Below, one piece after another: positions 17,927 to 27,472 of a DNA stretch of 64,000 bases. Source of the DNA: Vibrio mediterranei (GTDB lineage Bacteria; Pseudomonadota; Gammaproteobacteria; Enterobacterales; Vibrionaceae); contig NZ_FLLQ01000001.1 of assembly GCF_900088415.1 (NCBI RefSeq), forward strand, positions 620,001-684,000, written 5' to 3'. Within the stretch, counting starts at the first letter, position 1; every line of letters begins with the position of its first letter. The position numbers and the translations under genes were made by a program. A model generated the notes under the pieces. It was not told the origin of the DNA. It was given only the letters and a program-made list of their open reading frames with translations, and searched no databases.

Positions 17927-17939
17927 GTTATCATATAAC
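17927..17939. promoter_or_regulatory. Candidate LysR operator between VOC gene and its divergent regulator
   Basis: GTTAT-CAT-ATAAC is a 13-bp inverted repeat placed between two divergent start codons, the usual location of a LysR-type regulator binding site. Confidence 0.35.
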
Positions 17940-17976
17940 CTAAAAACTATAATCAATTGTTATCTACGAAACTGTC

Positions 17977-18867
17977 ATGACAAATACGACTTGGCTAAAT
18001 ACTTTTAAAACTCTAGTAGAGATCGGGCACTTTACCCAAACCGCAGAAAAGCTCTTCATGACACAACCCGGCGTCAGCCAACATATTAAAAAGCTCGAGG
18101 CTAGCCTTAATGTTGAGTTGCTTACTCGAGAAGGAAAGAGTTTTGAGCTCACGGAGCAAGGGCGTTTAGTGTATGAATATGCCCTTGAACTAGCCAATAG
18201 GGAGAACATGTTACTTGAACGTCTACGATACGATGACCCTGAATCAGGTAACCTTAGCTTTTCAGCGTCGGGCGCTATCATTACCGCACTCTACCCAAGT
18301 TTGCTGGATCTGCAGCAACGATATCCGAGTTTGAAGGTCAATGTTGAAGCAGCGCCAAACCGTCGGATCATAGAGAGTATTAGTAATGGCACTATTGATT
18401 CTGGCATGGTCACGGCTTCGATTCAGAACCCTGAACTGTCAGCAGAGTACATAGGACAACTAGAGCTATGTCTGATTGGTAGTAGAGATGCAGTAGCTAA
18501 ATTTTCGGCATCAGAAGCGATTAATCAGCTTGGCGTAGTCGATCATCCTGATGCGCAATATTACTTACAGAAATACATCGAAGACAGCCGACTCGAAGAG
18601 CTCAAGCAGGCAGAGTGGAAAGATTTTAATAAAGTCACCTACATTAACCAGCATAGTCAGATATTACAGCCTGTCTCTATGGGCATTGGTGTCACTGTAT
18701 TACCTAAAGTTGCGATAGAGTATTCAGGCTATAAAGATAAAGTTAATGTTTGGCCCACTGAACATTTGGTCAGTGAACCACTTTATTTTGTAAAGAAAAA
18801 ACGAAAGCAACTTGCCGCTCGGTACTCATTTTTGTTGGAATTAATCAAAGCCACAGAGTTTGCATAA
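17977..18867 (+). CDS. LysR-family transcriptional regulator
   Basis: 296 residues. N-terminal winged helix-turn-helix of the LysR type is clear (FTQTAEKLFMTQPGVSQHIKKLEASL). The C-terminal 200 residues form a substrate-binding-like effector domain. The gene is transcribed away from the VOC protein gene with 106 bp between start codons, which is the standard LysR-target arrangement. Effector unknown. Confidence 0.92.
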   Translation: MTNTTWLNTFKTLVEIGHFTQTAEKLFMTQPGVSQHIKKLEASLNVELLTREGKSFELTEQGRLVYEYALELANRENMLLERLRYDDPESGNLSFSASGAIITALYPSLLDLQQRYPSLKVNVEAAPNRRIIESISNGTIDSGMVTASIQNPELSAEYIGQLELCLIGSRDAVAKFSASEAINQLGVVDHPDAQYYLQKYIEDSRLEELKQAEWKDFNKVTYINQHSQILQPVSMGIGVTVLPKVAIEYSGYKDKVNVWPTEHLVSEPLYFVKKKRKQLAARYSFLLELIKATEFA

Positions 18868-18877
18868 TCTGCGGTGT

Positions 18878-19861
18878 TTAGTTCGGTAAATTCTTCATTT
18901 GCTCATCAAGGTTCAACACTGTTAAAGCATTACTTACACTGGTTGCCACCACATCGATTACGCCGGTACGCAACGCTCCGAGCAGCGCCATTGGTTTGCT
19001 ATTTTCAGAAGCGATCGCAATCACCTCTGATATCATACGAAACTCTTCCAGCCCCAAGCCAATCACTCGATCACTCATCACCGTATTGGCGGCTTGCCCC
19101 TGGATATCGAAGAAATCATAACCAGCAAAATCACCAACTACTCCCTGATTCAATCTCGATTGAACAACTTCATCAGCGGTAAACCATCCTAAATCAACCA
19201 TGTAACTGTTCTCACTCATATCACCGACACCTACGATAGCCATATCTGCTTTACGCGCTAAATCTAGAGTCTGCTTGACCGTAGCATTTTGCATAAACGC
19301 TAACTTTTGATCTTTATTTTCAGCGTATGCCGGTGCATATAAGGTTTCAGAGCTACCACCGTATTTTTTCGCCAATTGACGACAAATATGGTCGGCATTA
19401 AAGCGCCCCCCACGCGGATGAATTCCTCCAATCCCACAAACAAACTTGCAATCTCTAGGAGTAATCACCCCCATATGGTGAGCTACAGCTGAAACATTTC
19501 TGCCTTGCCCTACTGTCACCACAGTTCCGCCTTTTAGTGTCTGCGCTAGATAGTTTGAAACTAGCCCTCCTACTTGCATACGCTGTGCTTCTTCATCAGC
19601 TTGGTCCAACGCAATGAGCGCTCGCTTAACACCAAAACGTTCAATCAGACGCTGTTCGATCTTAGCACTATATACCGGGTGGTATTTAACCGTGATCTCG
19701 ACAATACCTTCATCTCTTGCTTGCTTTAGAAGGCGACCAATTTTGGCTCGTGACACACCAAACTTCTTAGAGATCTCCTCTTGTGTTGCACCATCTTGGT
19801 AATAGGCAACGGCAATTTCTGTCAGCAAGTCATTGCCCGTTTCGCTAATTTCATTTTTCAT
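18878..19861 (-). CDS. SorC/DeoR-type sugar-binding transcriptional regulator
   Basis: 327 residues from the ATG at 19861, preceded by AGGTGA; a GTG two codons earlier is possible. The N terminus is a helix-turn-helix (QEEISKKFGVSRAKIGRLLKQAR). The remainder is the SorC sugar-binding domain with VTVGQGRNVSAVAHHM and the family blocks GIGGIHPRGGRFNADHICRQLA and AIVGVGDM. It is divergent from tal and tkt across 437 bp. V. cholerae, as I recall, has the same arrangement, so it likely controls these pentose-phosphate genes in response to a sugar phosphate. Confidence 0.92.
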   Translation of the reverse strand: MKNEISETGNDLLTEIAVAYYQDGATQEEISKKFGVSRAKIGRLLKQARDEGIVEITVKYHPVYSAKIEQRLIERFGVKRALIALDQADEEAQRMQVGGLVSNYLAQTLKGGTVVTVGQGRNVSAVAHHMGVITPRDCKFVCGIGGIHPRGGRFNADHICRQLAKKYGGSSETLYAPAYAENKDQKLAFMQNATVKQTLDLARKADMAIVGVGDMSENSYMVDLGWFTADEVVQSRLNQGVVGDFAGYDFFDIQGQAANTVMSDRVIGLGLEEFRMISEVIAIASENSKPMALLGALRTGVIDVVATSVSNALTVLNLDEQMKNLPN

Positions 19862-19897
19862 TATCACTCACCTAATAGGGAAATAGTGGCGCTCATT

Positions 19898-20177
19898 GGT
19901 TCACACCTTATACATATGCTCAATGATAAACAGAACTAAGCATTCGCTCAATACCATTACATTTTCTCAGGTCAAGATTTCAGCAGAAAAAGCAGCCCAC
20001 AGACCTTATAAAACATAGAATCGACATTGAAGTACGCTTGCGTTATCAAAAAACAAAAATAACCTTATGAATACTACTTTTCAGACCAGTATTTCATTGA
20101 CATTATTTCTGCATAGGGTAAATATGGGTTCAACATTTACTCAGAAGTGATACATATGTTCACGCATATTTGTTCAC
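19898..20177. promoter_or_regulatory. SorC-tal divergent regulatory region with repeated half-sites
   Basis: The gap between the regulator and tal holds the motif GTTCAC three times (around 19899, 20158 and 20172), two of them as direct TGTTCAC repeats 14 bp apart. TACATATG followed by TTCA or CTCA occurs at 19911 and 20151, one copy near each gene. These repeats are likely operator sites for the SorC-type regulator. No gene is seen in this 437-bp stretch. Confidence 0.4.
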
Positions 20178-20298
20178 TAACACGGAAAAGGTTTATGAGC
20201 TAATCCAACGTAAAGTTGAAACTTTGGCTCGTAACATAGCATTTGTAGTATGAGGCCATTCCTCACAAATTTATGCCCTCAAGAATAGGAACGTACCG

Positions 20299-21249
20299 AT
20301 GAGCAACAAATTAGAGCAACTTCGCAAATTGACTACTGTAGTAGCGGACACTGGTGATATCGAAGCAATTCGTAAGTACCAACCAGAAGACGCAACAACT
20401 AACCCATCTCTGATTTTGAAAGCAGCACAAATCGCTGATTACGCGCCGCTTATCGACCAAGCGATTGAATACGCTAAAACTCAAAGCGACGATAAAGCAC
20501 AACAAGTTCAAGACACTTGTGACATGCTAGCGGTTAACATCGGTAAAGAAATTCTTAAAACTATCCCAGGTCGCATCTCTACTGAAGTAGACGCTCGTCT
20601 TTCTTACGATACTGAAGGTAGTGTTGCTAAAGCGCGTCAACTTATCAAAATGTACAATGATGCAGGCATCGCCAATGACCGTATCCTAATCAAACTGGCT
20701 TCTACATGGGAAGGTATTCGTGCGGCTGAGATTCTAGAAAAAGAAGGCATCAACTGTAACCTAACGCTACTATTCTCATTCGCTCAAGCTCGCGCATGTG
20801 CGGAAGCTGGTGTTTATCTAATTTCACCTTTCGTAGGTCGTATTATGGACTGGTACAAGGCGAAAGAAGGCCGTGACTTCGAAGCATCAGAAGACCCAGG
20901 CGTTATCTCAGTATCAAGCATCTACAACTACTACAAAGACCACGGTTACAACACCGTTGTCATGGGTGCAAGCTTCCGTAATATCGGTGAGATTCTTGAG
21001 CTAGCAGGCTGTGATCGTCTGACTATCGCTCCACAACTTCTGGCTGAACTAGAGGCAGCTGAAGGTGAAGTGGTAGAGAAGCTTGTTGACTCAAAAGGTT
21101 CTAAAGAACGCCCAGCAGCGATGACTCATGCCGAGTTCCTATGGGATCATAACCAAGACCCAATGGCAGTAGAGAAACTGGCTGAAGGCATTCGCAACTT
21201 CGCCGTAGACCAAGGCAAACTAGAAGCAATGATTGAAGCTAAGCTTTAA
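20299..21249 (+). CDS. tal: Transaldolase
   Basis: 316 residues, the usual TalB length. The Schiff-base lysine is Lys132 in [17 protein letters not shown]. The N-terminal block [12 protein letters not shown] and the phosphate-binding region [12 protein letters not shown] are intact. It exchanges three-carbon units between sedoheptulose-7-phosphate and glyceraldehyde-3-phosphate in the non-oxidative pentose phosphate pathway. It is followed by a terminator and then transketolase. Codon use is strongly biased (many CGT, GGT, CTA), as expected of a highly expressed gene. Confidence 0.97.
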   Translation: MSNKLEQLRKLTTVVADTGDIEAIRKYQPEDATTNPSLILKAAQIADYAPLIDQAIEYAKTQSDDKAQQVQDTCDMLAVNIGKEILKTIPGRISTEVDARLSYDTEGSVAKARQLIKMYNDAGIANDRILIKLASTWEGIRAAEILEKEGINCNLTLLFSFAQARACAEAGVYLISPFVGRIMDWYKAKEGRDFEASEDPGVISVSSIYNYYKDHGYNTVVMGASFRNIGEILELAGCDRLTIAPQLLAELEAAEGEVVEKLVDSKGSKERPAAMTHAEFLWDHNQDPMAVEKLAEGIRNFAVDQGKLEAMIEAKL

Positions 21250-21263
21250 TCCACACGATTAAT

Positions 21264-21291
21264 AAAAGGGGAACGTTTGCGTTCCCCTTTT
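21264..21291 (+). terminator. Hairpin between tal and tkt
   Basis: Twelve-base arms AAAAGGGGAACG and CGTTCCCCTTTT surround a TTTG loop, ending in T residues. It may end the tal transcript in part, so tkt is probably transcribed both by read-through and from its own promoter. Confidence 0.75.
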
Positions 21292-21331
21292 AATTTCCCC
21301 TCTCCAATATCAAATTTATTCGGTGTTTATT

Positions 21332-23323
21332 ATGGATCGTAAAAACCTAGCAAACGCTATCCGTGCATTAAGCATGGACGGCGTTCAACAAGCTAACTCT
21401 GGCCACCCAGGTGCTCCTATGGGCATGGCTGACATCGCTGAAGTTCTTTGGCGCTCTCACTTAAACCACAACCCGTCAAACCCTGAGTGGGCGGACCGCG
21501 ACCGTTTCGTACTGTCTAACGGTCACGGTTCAATGCTGATTTACTCTCTACTTCACCTCGCAGGTTACGAGCTTTCTATTGACGACCTTAAAAACTTCCG
21601 TCAACTGCACTCAAAAACACCAGGGCATCCAGAGTATGGCTATGCACCAGGCATTGAGACAACCACTGGTCCTCTAGGCCAAGGTATCACTAACGCTGTG
21701 GGCATGGCGCTAGCTGAAAAGACACTTGCAGCACAATTCAACAAAGAAGGTCATGACATCGTTGACCACTTTACCTATGCGTTTATGGGTGATGGCTGCT
21801 TGATGGAAGGCATTTCTCATGAAGCGTGTTCTCTCGCGGGTACACTAGGCCTTGGTAAGCTAATCGCTTTCTGGGATGACAACGGCATCTCTATTGATGG
21901 TGAAGTGGAAGGTTGGTTCTCTGACGATACTCCAAAACGTTTTGAAGCGTATGGCTGGCACGTTATCCCTGCAGTAGACGGTCACGATTCAGATGCGATC
22001 AACGCGGCAATTATCGCAGCGAAAGCAGACCCTCGCCCTACTCTTATTTGTACTAAGACCATCATCGGTTTTGGCTCTCCAAACAAATCTGGCTCTCATG
22101 ACTGCCACGGTGCACCACTAGGCGCAGAAGAGATCGCGGCAACACGTAAGCAACTAGGCTGGGAGTACGGTCCTTTTGAAATTCCGACAGAAGTTTACGC
22201 AGAGTGGGATGCGAAGGAAGCGGGCGCGGCTAAGGAAGCAGCGTGGAACGAAAAACTTGCAGCGTATGAAGCAGCTTACCCTGAGTTAGCCGCAGAATTC
22301 AAACGTCGTGTAAACGGTGAACTTCCTGCTCAATGGGAGGAAAAAGCAAGTCAAATCATCGCCGATCTTCAAGCTAATCCAGCAAATATTGCATCACGTA
22401 AAGCATCTCAAAATGCACTTGAAGCTTTTGGTGCAATGCTACCAGAATTCCTAGGTGGTTCTGCTGACCTAGCACCGTCAAACCTAACTATGTGGTCAGG
22501 TTCTAAGTCGCTAACAGCTGATGACGCCTCTGGGAATTACATCCACTATGGTGTGCGTGAGTTTGGTATGACTGCGATCATGAACGGTATCGCACTACAT
22601 GGCGGCTTTGTTCCTTACGGGGCAACGTTCTTGATGTTCATGGAATACGCTCGTAACGCAATGCGTATGGCGGCACTGATGAAAGTGCAAAACATCCAAG
22701 TTTATACTCACGATTCTATTGGTCTGGGTGAAGATGGCCCAACACACCAACCAGTTGAACAGATGGCATCATTACGCTTAACACCAAACATGAGTACGTG
22801 GCGTCCATGTGACCAAGTTGAGTCAGCGGTTGCTTGGAAATTCGCCATCGAGCGTAAAGACGGTCCAACGTCACTAATTTTCTCTCGTCAAAACCTAGCT
22901 CAACAAGAACGTAGCACTCAGCAAGTTGCTGATATCGCAAAAGGAGCTTACGTGCTCAAAGATTGCGAAGGCAAGCCTGAGTTAATCATGATTGCAACAG
23001 GGTCTGAAGTTGAGTTAGCCGTCAGTGCCGCTCAACAATTGACTGAAGCAGGAAAGCAAGTACGTGTTGTTTCAATGCCAGCAACAGACGTATTTGATAA
23101 ACAAGACGAAGCGTATCGCGAGTCTGTACTTCCTTCAGATGTGACAGCAAGAATCGCTATTGAAGCGGGTATTGCTGACTTCTGGTACAAGTATGTTGGT
23201 TTTGGTGGCAAGATCATCGGTATGACAACATTCGGTGAATCTGCACCTGCAGGCGAGCTATTTAAGATGTTTGGCTTTACGACTGAGAATGTCGTAACTA
23301 CTGCTAACGATCTTCTCGCTTAA
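21332..23323 (+). CDS. tkt: Transketolase
   Basis: 663 residues from the ATG at 21332 (a GTG at 21323 is also in frame). ThDP-binding motif [18 protein letters not shown] ending in WDDNGIS, the [12 protein letters not shown] substrate block and [14 protein letters not shown] are all present. It moves two-carbon units between sugar phosphates using thiamine diphosphate and Mg, in the same pathway as the upstream transaldolase. Length and composition are normal for TktA/TktB. Confidence 0.97.
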   Translation: MDRKNLANAIRALSMDGVQQANSGHPGAPMGMADIAEVLWRSHLNHNPSNPEWADRDRFVLSNGHGSMLIYSLLHLAGYELSIDDLKNFRQLHSKTPGHPEYGYAPGIETTTGPLGQGITNAVGMALAEKTLAAQFNKEGHDIVDHFTYAFMGDGCLMEGISHEACSLAGTLGLGKLIAFWDDNGISIDGEVEGWFSDDTPKRFEAYGWHVIPAVDGHDSDAINAAIIAAKADPRPTLICTKTIIGFGSPNKSGSHDCHGAPLGAEEIAATRKQLGWEYGPFEIPTEVYAEWDAKEAGAAKEAAWNEKLAAYEAAYPELAAEFKRRVNGELPAQWEEKASQIIADLQANPANIASRKASQNALEAFGAMLPEFLGGSADLAPSNLTMWSGSKSLTADDASGNYIHYGVREFGMTAIMNGIALHGGFVPYGATFLMFMEYARNAMRMAALMKVQNIQVYTHDSIGLGEDGPTHQPVEQMASLRLTPNMSTWRPCDQVESAVAWKFAIERKDGPTSLIFSRQNLAQQERSTQQVADIAKGAYVLKDCEGKPELIMIATGSEVELAVSAAQQLTEAGKQVRVVSMPATDVFDKQDEAYRESVLPSDVTARIAIEAGIADFWYKYVGFGGKIIGMTTFGESAPAGELFKMFGFTTENVVTTANDLLA

Positions 23324-23349
23324 AACTCAGTTCCAAAACCTAGACGACT

Positions 23350-23377
23350 AAGCCGAGCATAAATGCTCGGCTTTTTT
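23350..23377 (+). terminator. Terminator of tkt
   Basis: AAGCCGAGCAT and ATGCTCGGCTT enclose two bases and are followed by a six-T tract: a strong intrinsic terminator. Confidence 0.92.
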
Positions 23378-23548
23378 GTTCTAGTTATCTATCTACTTTC
23401 AACAAAACGCTTCAAGAATGGTTCGCTTTATTATCAAATAGTTCCTCGATTTCATTTTGTCCCTGTCTCATATATGAAACACCTCCTACGTTGATTACGC
23501 AAACACGCTTCCTAAACTATGAATGTGGCAACGAAAAGGAACTTCATT

Positions 23549-24001
23549 ATGCTCAAGAGTACGATTGTATTATGTGCGCTCTTCTCTTCCCTAACTTTCG
23601 CCTCTGATCTAACCATCAAGAGCGAAGGTGTCACTTTCAAGACATACACAGACGAAGATTTGGCGAATATGCCACAAACCAGTATCAAGACTGAATTACC
23701 TTGGTTAGAAGGAGAAAATCATTTTACCGGTGTTTCGCTTATTGAGCTTTTTTCGCAAGCAAACGCGCAAGTGCCTGACATGGTTACCTTTGTCGCACTG
23801 AATGATTATAAAGTCACGATTAGTCTCAAAGATATTCAAGCATACAACCCTATTGTTGCCAATCGTAAAAATGGGGGAAAAATGTCTGTCAGAGATAAAG
23901 GGCCTTTTTGGGTGATATTTCCTATTTCTCAATTTCCAGAGATTAATACAACCGACTATCACGCTATGATGATTTGGCAATTAAAAGAAGTCAGCTACTG
24001 A
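23549..24001 (+). CDS. Periplasmic molybdopterin-domain-like protein
   Basis: 150 residues from the ATG at 23549 (AAAAGGA upstream). A signal peptide ends near ASD (residue 19). The mature part resembles the oxidoreductase molybdopterin-binding (SUOX) fold in miniature: TGVSLIELFSQANAQ and PFWVIFPISQFPE. It lacks a clear cofactor-binding cysteine, so it is more likely a sensory or structural relative than an enzyme. The stop codon is one base from the start of the following GGDEF-like gene, so the pair is co-translated and probably acts together. Confidence 0.72.
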   Translation: MLKSTIVLCALFSSLTFASDLTIKSEGVTFKTYTDEDLANMPQTSIKTELPWLEGENHFTGVSLIELFSQANAQVPDMVTFVALNDYKVTISLKDIQAYNPIVANRKNGGKMSVRDKGPFWVIFPISQFPEINTTDYHAMMIWQLKEVSY

Positions 24002-24002
24002 G

Positions 24003-25058
24003 ATGTTAAATACTCGCGCTATTCGTCAGTTTCCTATCAATCTGGCGAAGCTCATTCTGATCATTATCACTTCCTGCGTTTTGGCAGTGAACGTGATTAC
24101 CATCGATCGTATTAACCATATTAACGAGGACCTATCTGAACGCAAAAATGAGGCAACCTGGTTCATACTGCAACTCGTCAAAGAATATTCAAACTTCATC
24201 ACTCAAACCCATATTACACCACTCGATACAGAGAAGATTTGGCTCTCTTATGACCTCACTTGGAGTCGTTTTGACATTATCTTGAACAGCAAAGAATCCG
24301 CTAACTTCATCAAGCAGGCTAACTATCATGACTTCTTCATCGCTCAATTCGACAAATTCAAAGCTCTTGAGCGATCCTTAAAACTGTTACAGGAAAAGCC
24401 GGAACTTCAAACTGCACTCAACCAACGCATTAAACTTAACTTTAATGAAGTCATTCATTTTATTAATAATAAATTCCAAATAGAGAGCCCTCTGAGCGAG
24501 AAAAGTCGCACTTTAATAGAACGCTTATTAGTACTTCAGAAGGTAAGTACAGTGGCGTTAATCGTATTATTCATCGTTATTTCGGTGATTTTCTGGATTG
24601 AAACCAAAATGCGGCAGACCATTCAACGAAGAGATCCACTCACACGCTTGTTGAATCGAGTTGCTCTTACAACTGACATTAAAGCAAACCTCACTGCACC
24701 TCACTACAATTTGCTATCAATCAGAGTGCAAAACGTTGCTGAAGTGAATCAAAAATACGGCATCGACTACGGCGATGTCATCATCAAAACCGCGGCGCAA
24801 AGGGTGACTGCTTTTCTAACCGATGATTTACTGCTTTATCGCTATAGTGGTGCCCAATTCATTATTCTCGGCAAGGCAGAAGGTTCATTAATTTCCGATA
24901 AGCTAGTTCAGAGAATTAAAGAAGAGCTGTCAAAAACTATCGAATTGAGTGATATGGAGTTGGTACTCGATGTTTCCCTATCGCAAGAGGTTAACCTTAA
25001 ACGAAGCAGCCTAACCGAGACACTGACGCAGCTATCACGCAAAGCGCTATCCACTTAA
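24003..25058 (+). CDS. Membrane protein with periplasmic sensor and degenerate GGDEF domain
   Basis: 351 residues. Two membrane segments (about 14-32 and 180-198) bracket a periplasmic helical domain. A cytoplasmic GGDEF-like domain begins at RRDPLTRLLNRVAL, but the catalytic GG(D/E)EF is replaced by SGAQF in LLYRYSGAQFIIL. Diguanylate cyclase activity is therefore unlikely; it could bind c-di-GMP or GTP, or signal through protein contact. It is coupled to the preceding periplasmic protein, its likely input partner. Confidence 0.82.
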   Translation: MLNTRAIRQFPINLAKLILIIITSCVLAVNVITIDRINHINEDLSERKNEATWFILQLVKEYSNFITQTHITPLDTEKIWLSYDLTWSRFDIILNSKESANFIKQANYHDFFIAQFDKFKALERSLKLLQEKPELQTALNQRIKLNFNEVIHFINNKFQIESPLSEKSRTLIERLLVLQKVSTVALIVLFIVISVIFWIETKMRQTIQRRDPLTRLLNRVALTTDIKANLTAPHYNLLSIRVQNVAEVNQKYGIDYGDVIIKTAAQRVTAFLTDDLLLYRYSGAQFIILGKAEGSLISDKLVQRIKEELSKTIELSDMELVLDVSLSQEVNLKRSSLTETLTQLSRKALST

Positions 25059-25061
25059 CGT

Positions 25062-27470
25062 TTAAAATTTGTGGTCAGCTACTTTGATGCTGGTCACCTT
25101 GGTAGAAAGCGTTTCATGTCGGCCGATCTTATAGAATTCACAGAACTTGGAATAACCAAGCGGTTTACTAAAGAAGTAGCCTTGTAAGTAATCACAGCCA
25201 ATTTCAGTCAGATAGCGGTATTGATTGGCATTTTCGACGCCTTCCCCAACTACTTTAGCGTGACAGTTGTGACCTAGCGCTATAATTGAGTTAAGCATGC
25301 GCTCCTGATTCACTTCGCCACTAATTCGGTCAACGAAGCTCTTATCAATTTTCAGTTCATCAACAGGGTAATGCAGCAATTGGTTGATTGAAGCATACCC
25401 TGTTCCAAAGTCATCCAGTGACACTTTAAAGCCTAACTCTCTAAGTCCTGAAATAATAGCGACCGTATCCTGTGTACTTCGGACATAACTGGTCTCTGTT
25501 ACTTCTAGAGTAACTTTATGATGCTTGACACCGTAACGACTACAGAGGCTACATATATGCTCAATAAACTCATTATTGTAGAGCTCCAATGCGGAAATGT
25601 TAATCGAGAGACTTCCGGTATAGCCGCAATCCGTTTCCATTTTCTGTAAATCTTTCAGCGAGTTTTCAATGACCCAACTATCAATAAGGCCTATGATATT
25701 CGCCTTTTCTGCCACAGGGATAAACTCATCTGGTCCAATACCTTTTGCTTGTAGCACTGGACATCGGACTAACACTTCAAGACTGGCGATCTCCATTGTT
25801 TTTGAGTCTATAAGAGGCATGTAACGTAGCTCAAAACCATGCGTTTGGGTGCATTTCAGCAGTACTCTTTCTATATCATCAATACGGGATAAATCCTCCA
25901 AAAGTTGGTCGTCAAATAGTACTAGAGAGCGTTGGTTTTTGATTTGCTTAGCTTTATTCAAGGCCACTTCTAGCCCTTTTTGCCATAAGTTTGCTTGGTC
26001 TTTACGACACAACGGGAAAATAGCCATTGCGAGGTCTAAATTAATGGGTAGAGCATCAAGTAGTCCCGCCCGCTTGAGCGTCTTCTCACTATTAACAATT
26101 TGTGACTTCACCTCGTTTTCATCATTTGCATCTATAAGTACACAGAATGTGTTACTACCATAGCGGCAAACTGAATAATCACTGGTCGCTGTTCCCCTAT
26201 CTTCTTGACAATGTCCAACAAACACCTCTATTTCTCTTGCAAGATTCTTCAACACTTGGTCTGCTATTTTTGCCCCATGAAGATCATTGATTCGCCTGAA
26301 GTCTATGATGTCCCATGCAACAATATAAGTCGTTCTAGTCGAATAACTAGCGATACGCTGCTCTACAAAGTGAATAAATGACCTACGATTAGCAAGACGA
26401 GTAAGACCATCAAACTCCGCTTCAAATTTCACCTTACTCAAACTATCTATATAAGCGTTTTTTAACACTGATACTTCATCGGTTCCTTTAGCTCTTTTGA
26501 AATACCTCAGTTCCAAGCCACCTTTATGAATTTCTGACAGCAAAGCATCAATTGGATAGAGTATTCGACGGCGTATATTGAAATGAATTACAACTAATAG
26601 TACGAGCATTACCAGAACCAAATACCCGAATACTTCTATTACAAGTTCCGTTTTGATCGACGCGTAATGAGAGTCAAGGATATTCAAATCGACGACTAAC
26701 GCAGACCCAGCAATACGTATAACGTTGCCATCGATAAATTCACTACCCAACTCTGTAACCACAATGTTGGAACTACTATTGTCTTCTATGGCACCCTTGC
26801 TAAACTCCAAGCTAATGTAAGGATACTGAGATGCTTCGCTAAACAAAGCGTTAATTTCTAAAAGACTGCCATCAACAATTAATAAACTACGATCTGATCT
26901 AGTTACCACATATTTGTCATCAGGAGGTAATGTAGGGTCATAAGCTCCTGTAGAGCTGTACCTGACCTCTCCTGTTAAAGATTGATAGATATTTCCCGAC
27001 TGATCAAAAGGTTCCCCAAGAGAAACTTTAACGTGAGAGTCAAAGACATGCTGGTAAAGGTCGTCAGGCAAAGAACGAGCACTAAATGGATTCGACTTAG
27101 AAGAGGCGGCTGTCATGGTAAACATTTCATCTAGTACATAGATTGCAGTGTTGCTCTCTTGCCGACTATGATCTCGACTTAGTACATAATTGATGTGTGA
27201 CTCAAGGAAGTTTCGGCTACTGAGCTCGCCTGTGTCTTGAATGTGACGCAAAAATTGCGTACTGCCTGATATCTCATAACCTAACGCCTCGATACCTTTT
27301 ATTTCAAATCTGGTCGCTTTTAGAGCCGCTTCTACATTTGCAATCCACTTGGAACGTTCAAGTTTCTTATATTCATCGAGTTGCCACTGATAGAGTAAAG
27401 CTCCAGCGCCGAGAGTAATCACGCCAATTGTTGGTATCAATGCCAGGTGCAACCTCTGCAATAACTTCAT
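25062..27470 (-). CDS. MbaA-like membrane GGDEF-EAL protein
   Basis: About 802 residues from the ATG at 27470 (GAGGT upstream); a GTG two codons earlier overlaps the stop of the preceding gene. Membrane segments at about 10-29 and 277-299 enclose a large periplasmic domain. The GGDEF domain has FDGLTRLANRRSF but GSNTF at the active site (about residue 440), so it is probably inactive. The EAL domain has EVLVR (about 567), NIS, DDFGTGYAS, KIDKSF and QGYFFSKPLG, so c-di-GMP phosphodiesterase activity is likely. It is downstream of, and nearly overlaps, a PotD/NspS-like gene, the arrangement of the V. cholerae polyamine sensor NspS-MbaA. Confidence 0.88.
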   Translation of the reverse strand: MKLLQRLHLALIPTIGVITLGAGALLYQWQLDEYKKLERSKWIANVEAALKATRFEIKGIEALGYEISGSTQFLRHIQDTGELSSRNFLESHINYVLSRDHSRQESNTAIYVLDEMFTMTAASSKSNPFSARSLPDDLYQHVFDSHVKVSLGEPFDQSGNIYQSLTGEVRYSSTGAYDPTLPPDDKYVVTRSDRSLLIVDGSLLEINALFSEASQYPYISLEFSKGAIEDNSSSNIVVTELGSEFIDGNVIRIAGSALVVDLNILDSHYASIKTELVIEVFGYLVLVMLVLLVVIHFNIRRRILYPIDALLSEIHKGGLELRYFKRAKGTDEVSVLKNAYIDSLSKVKFEAEFDGLTRLANRRSFIHFVEQRIASYSTRTTYIVAWDIIDFRRINDLHGAKIADQVLKNLAREIEVFVGHCQEDRGTATSDYSVCRYGSNTFCVLIDANDENEVKSQIVNSEKTLKRAGLLDALPINLDLAMAIFPLCRKDQANLWQKGLEVALNKAKQIKNQRSLVLFDDQLLEDLSRIDDIERVLLKCTQTHGFELRYMPLIDSKTMEIASLEVLVRCPVLQAKGIGPDEFIPVAEKANIIGLIDSWVIENSLKDLQKMETDCGYTGSLSINISALELYNNEFIEHICSLCSRYGVKHHKVTLEVTETSYVRSTQDTVAIISGLRELGFKVSLDDFGTGYASINQLLHYPVDELKIDKSFVDRISGEVNQERMLNSIIALGHNCHAKVVGEGVENANQYRYLTEIGCDYLQGYFFSKPLGYSKFCEFYKIGRHETLSTKVTSIKVADHKF

Positions 27471-27472
27471 CG

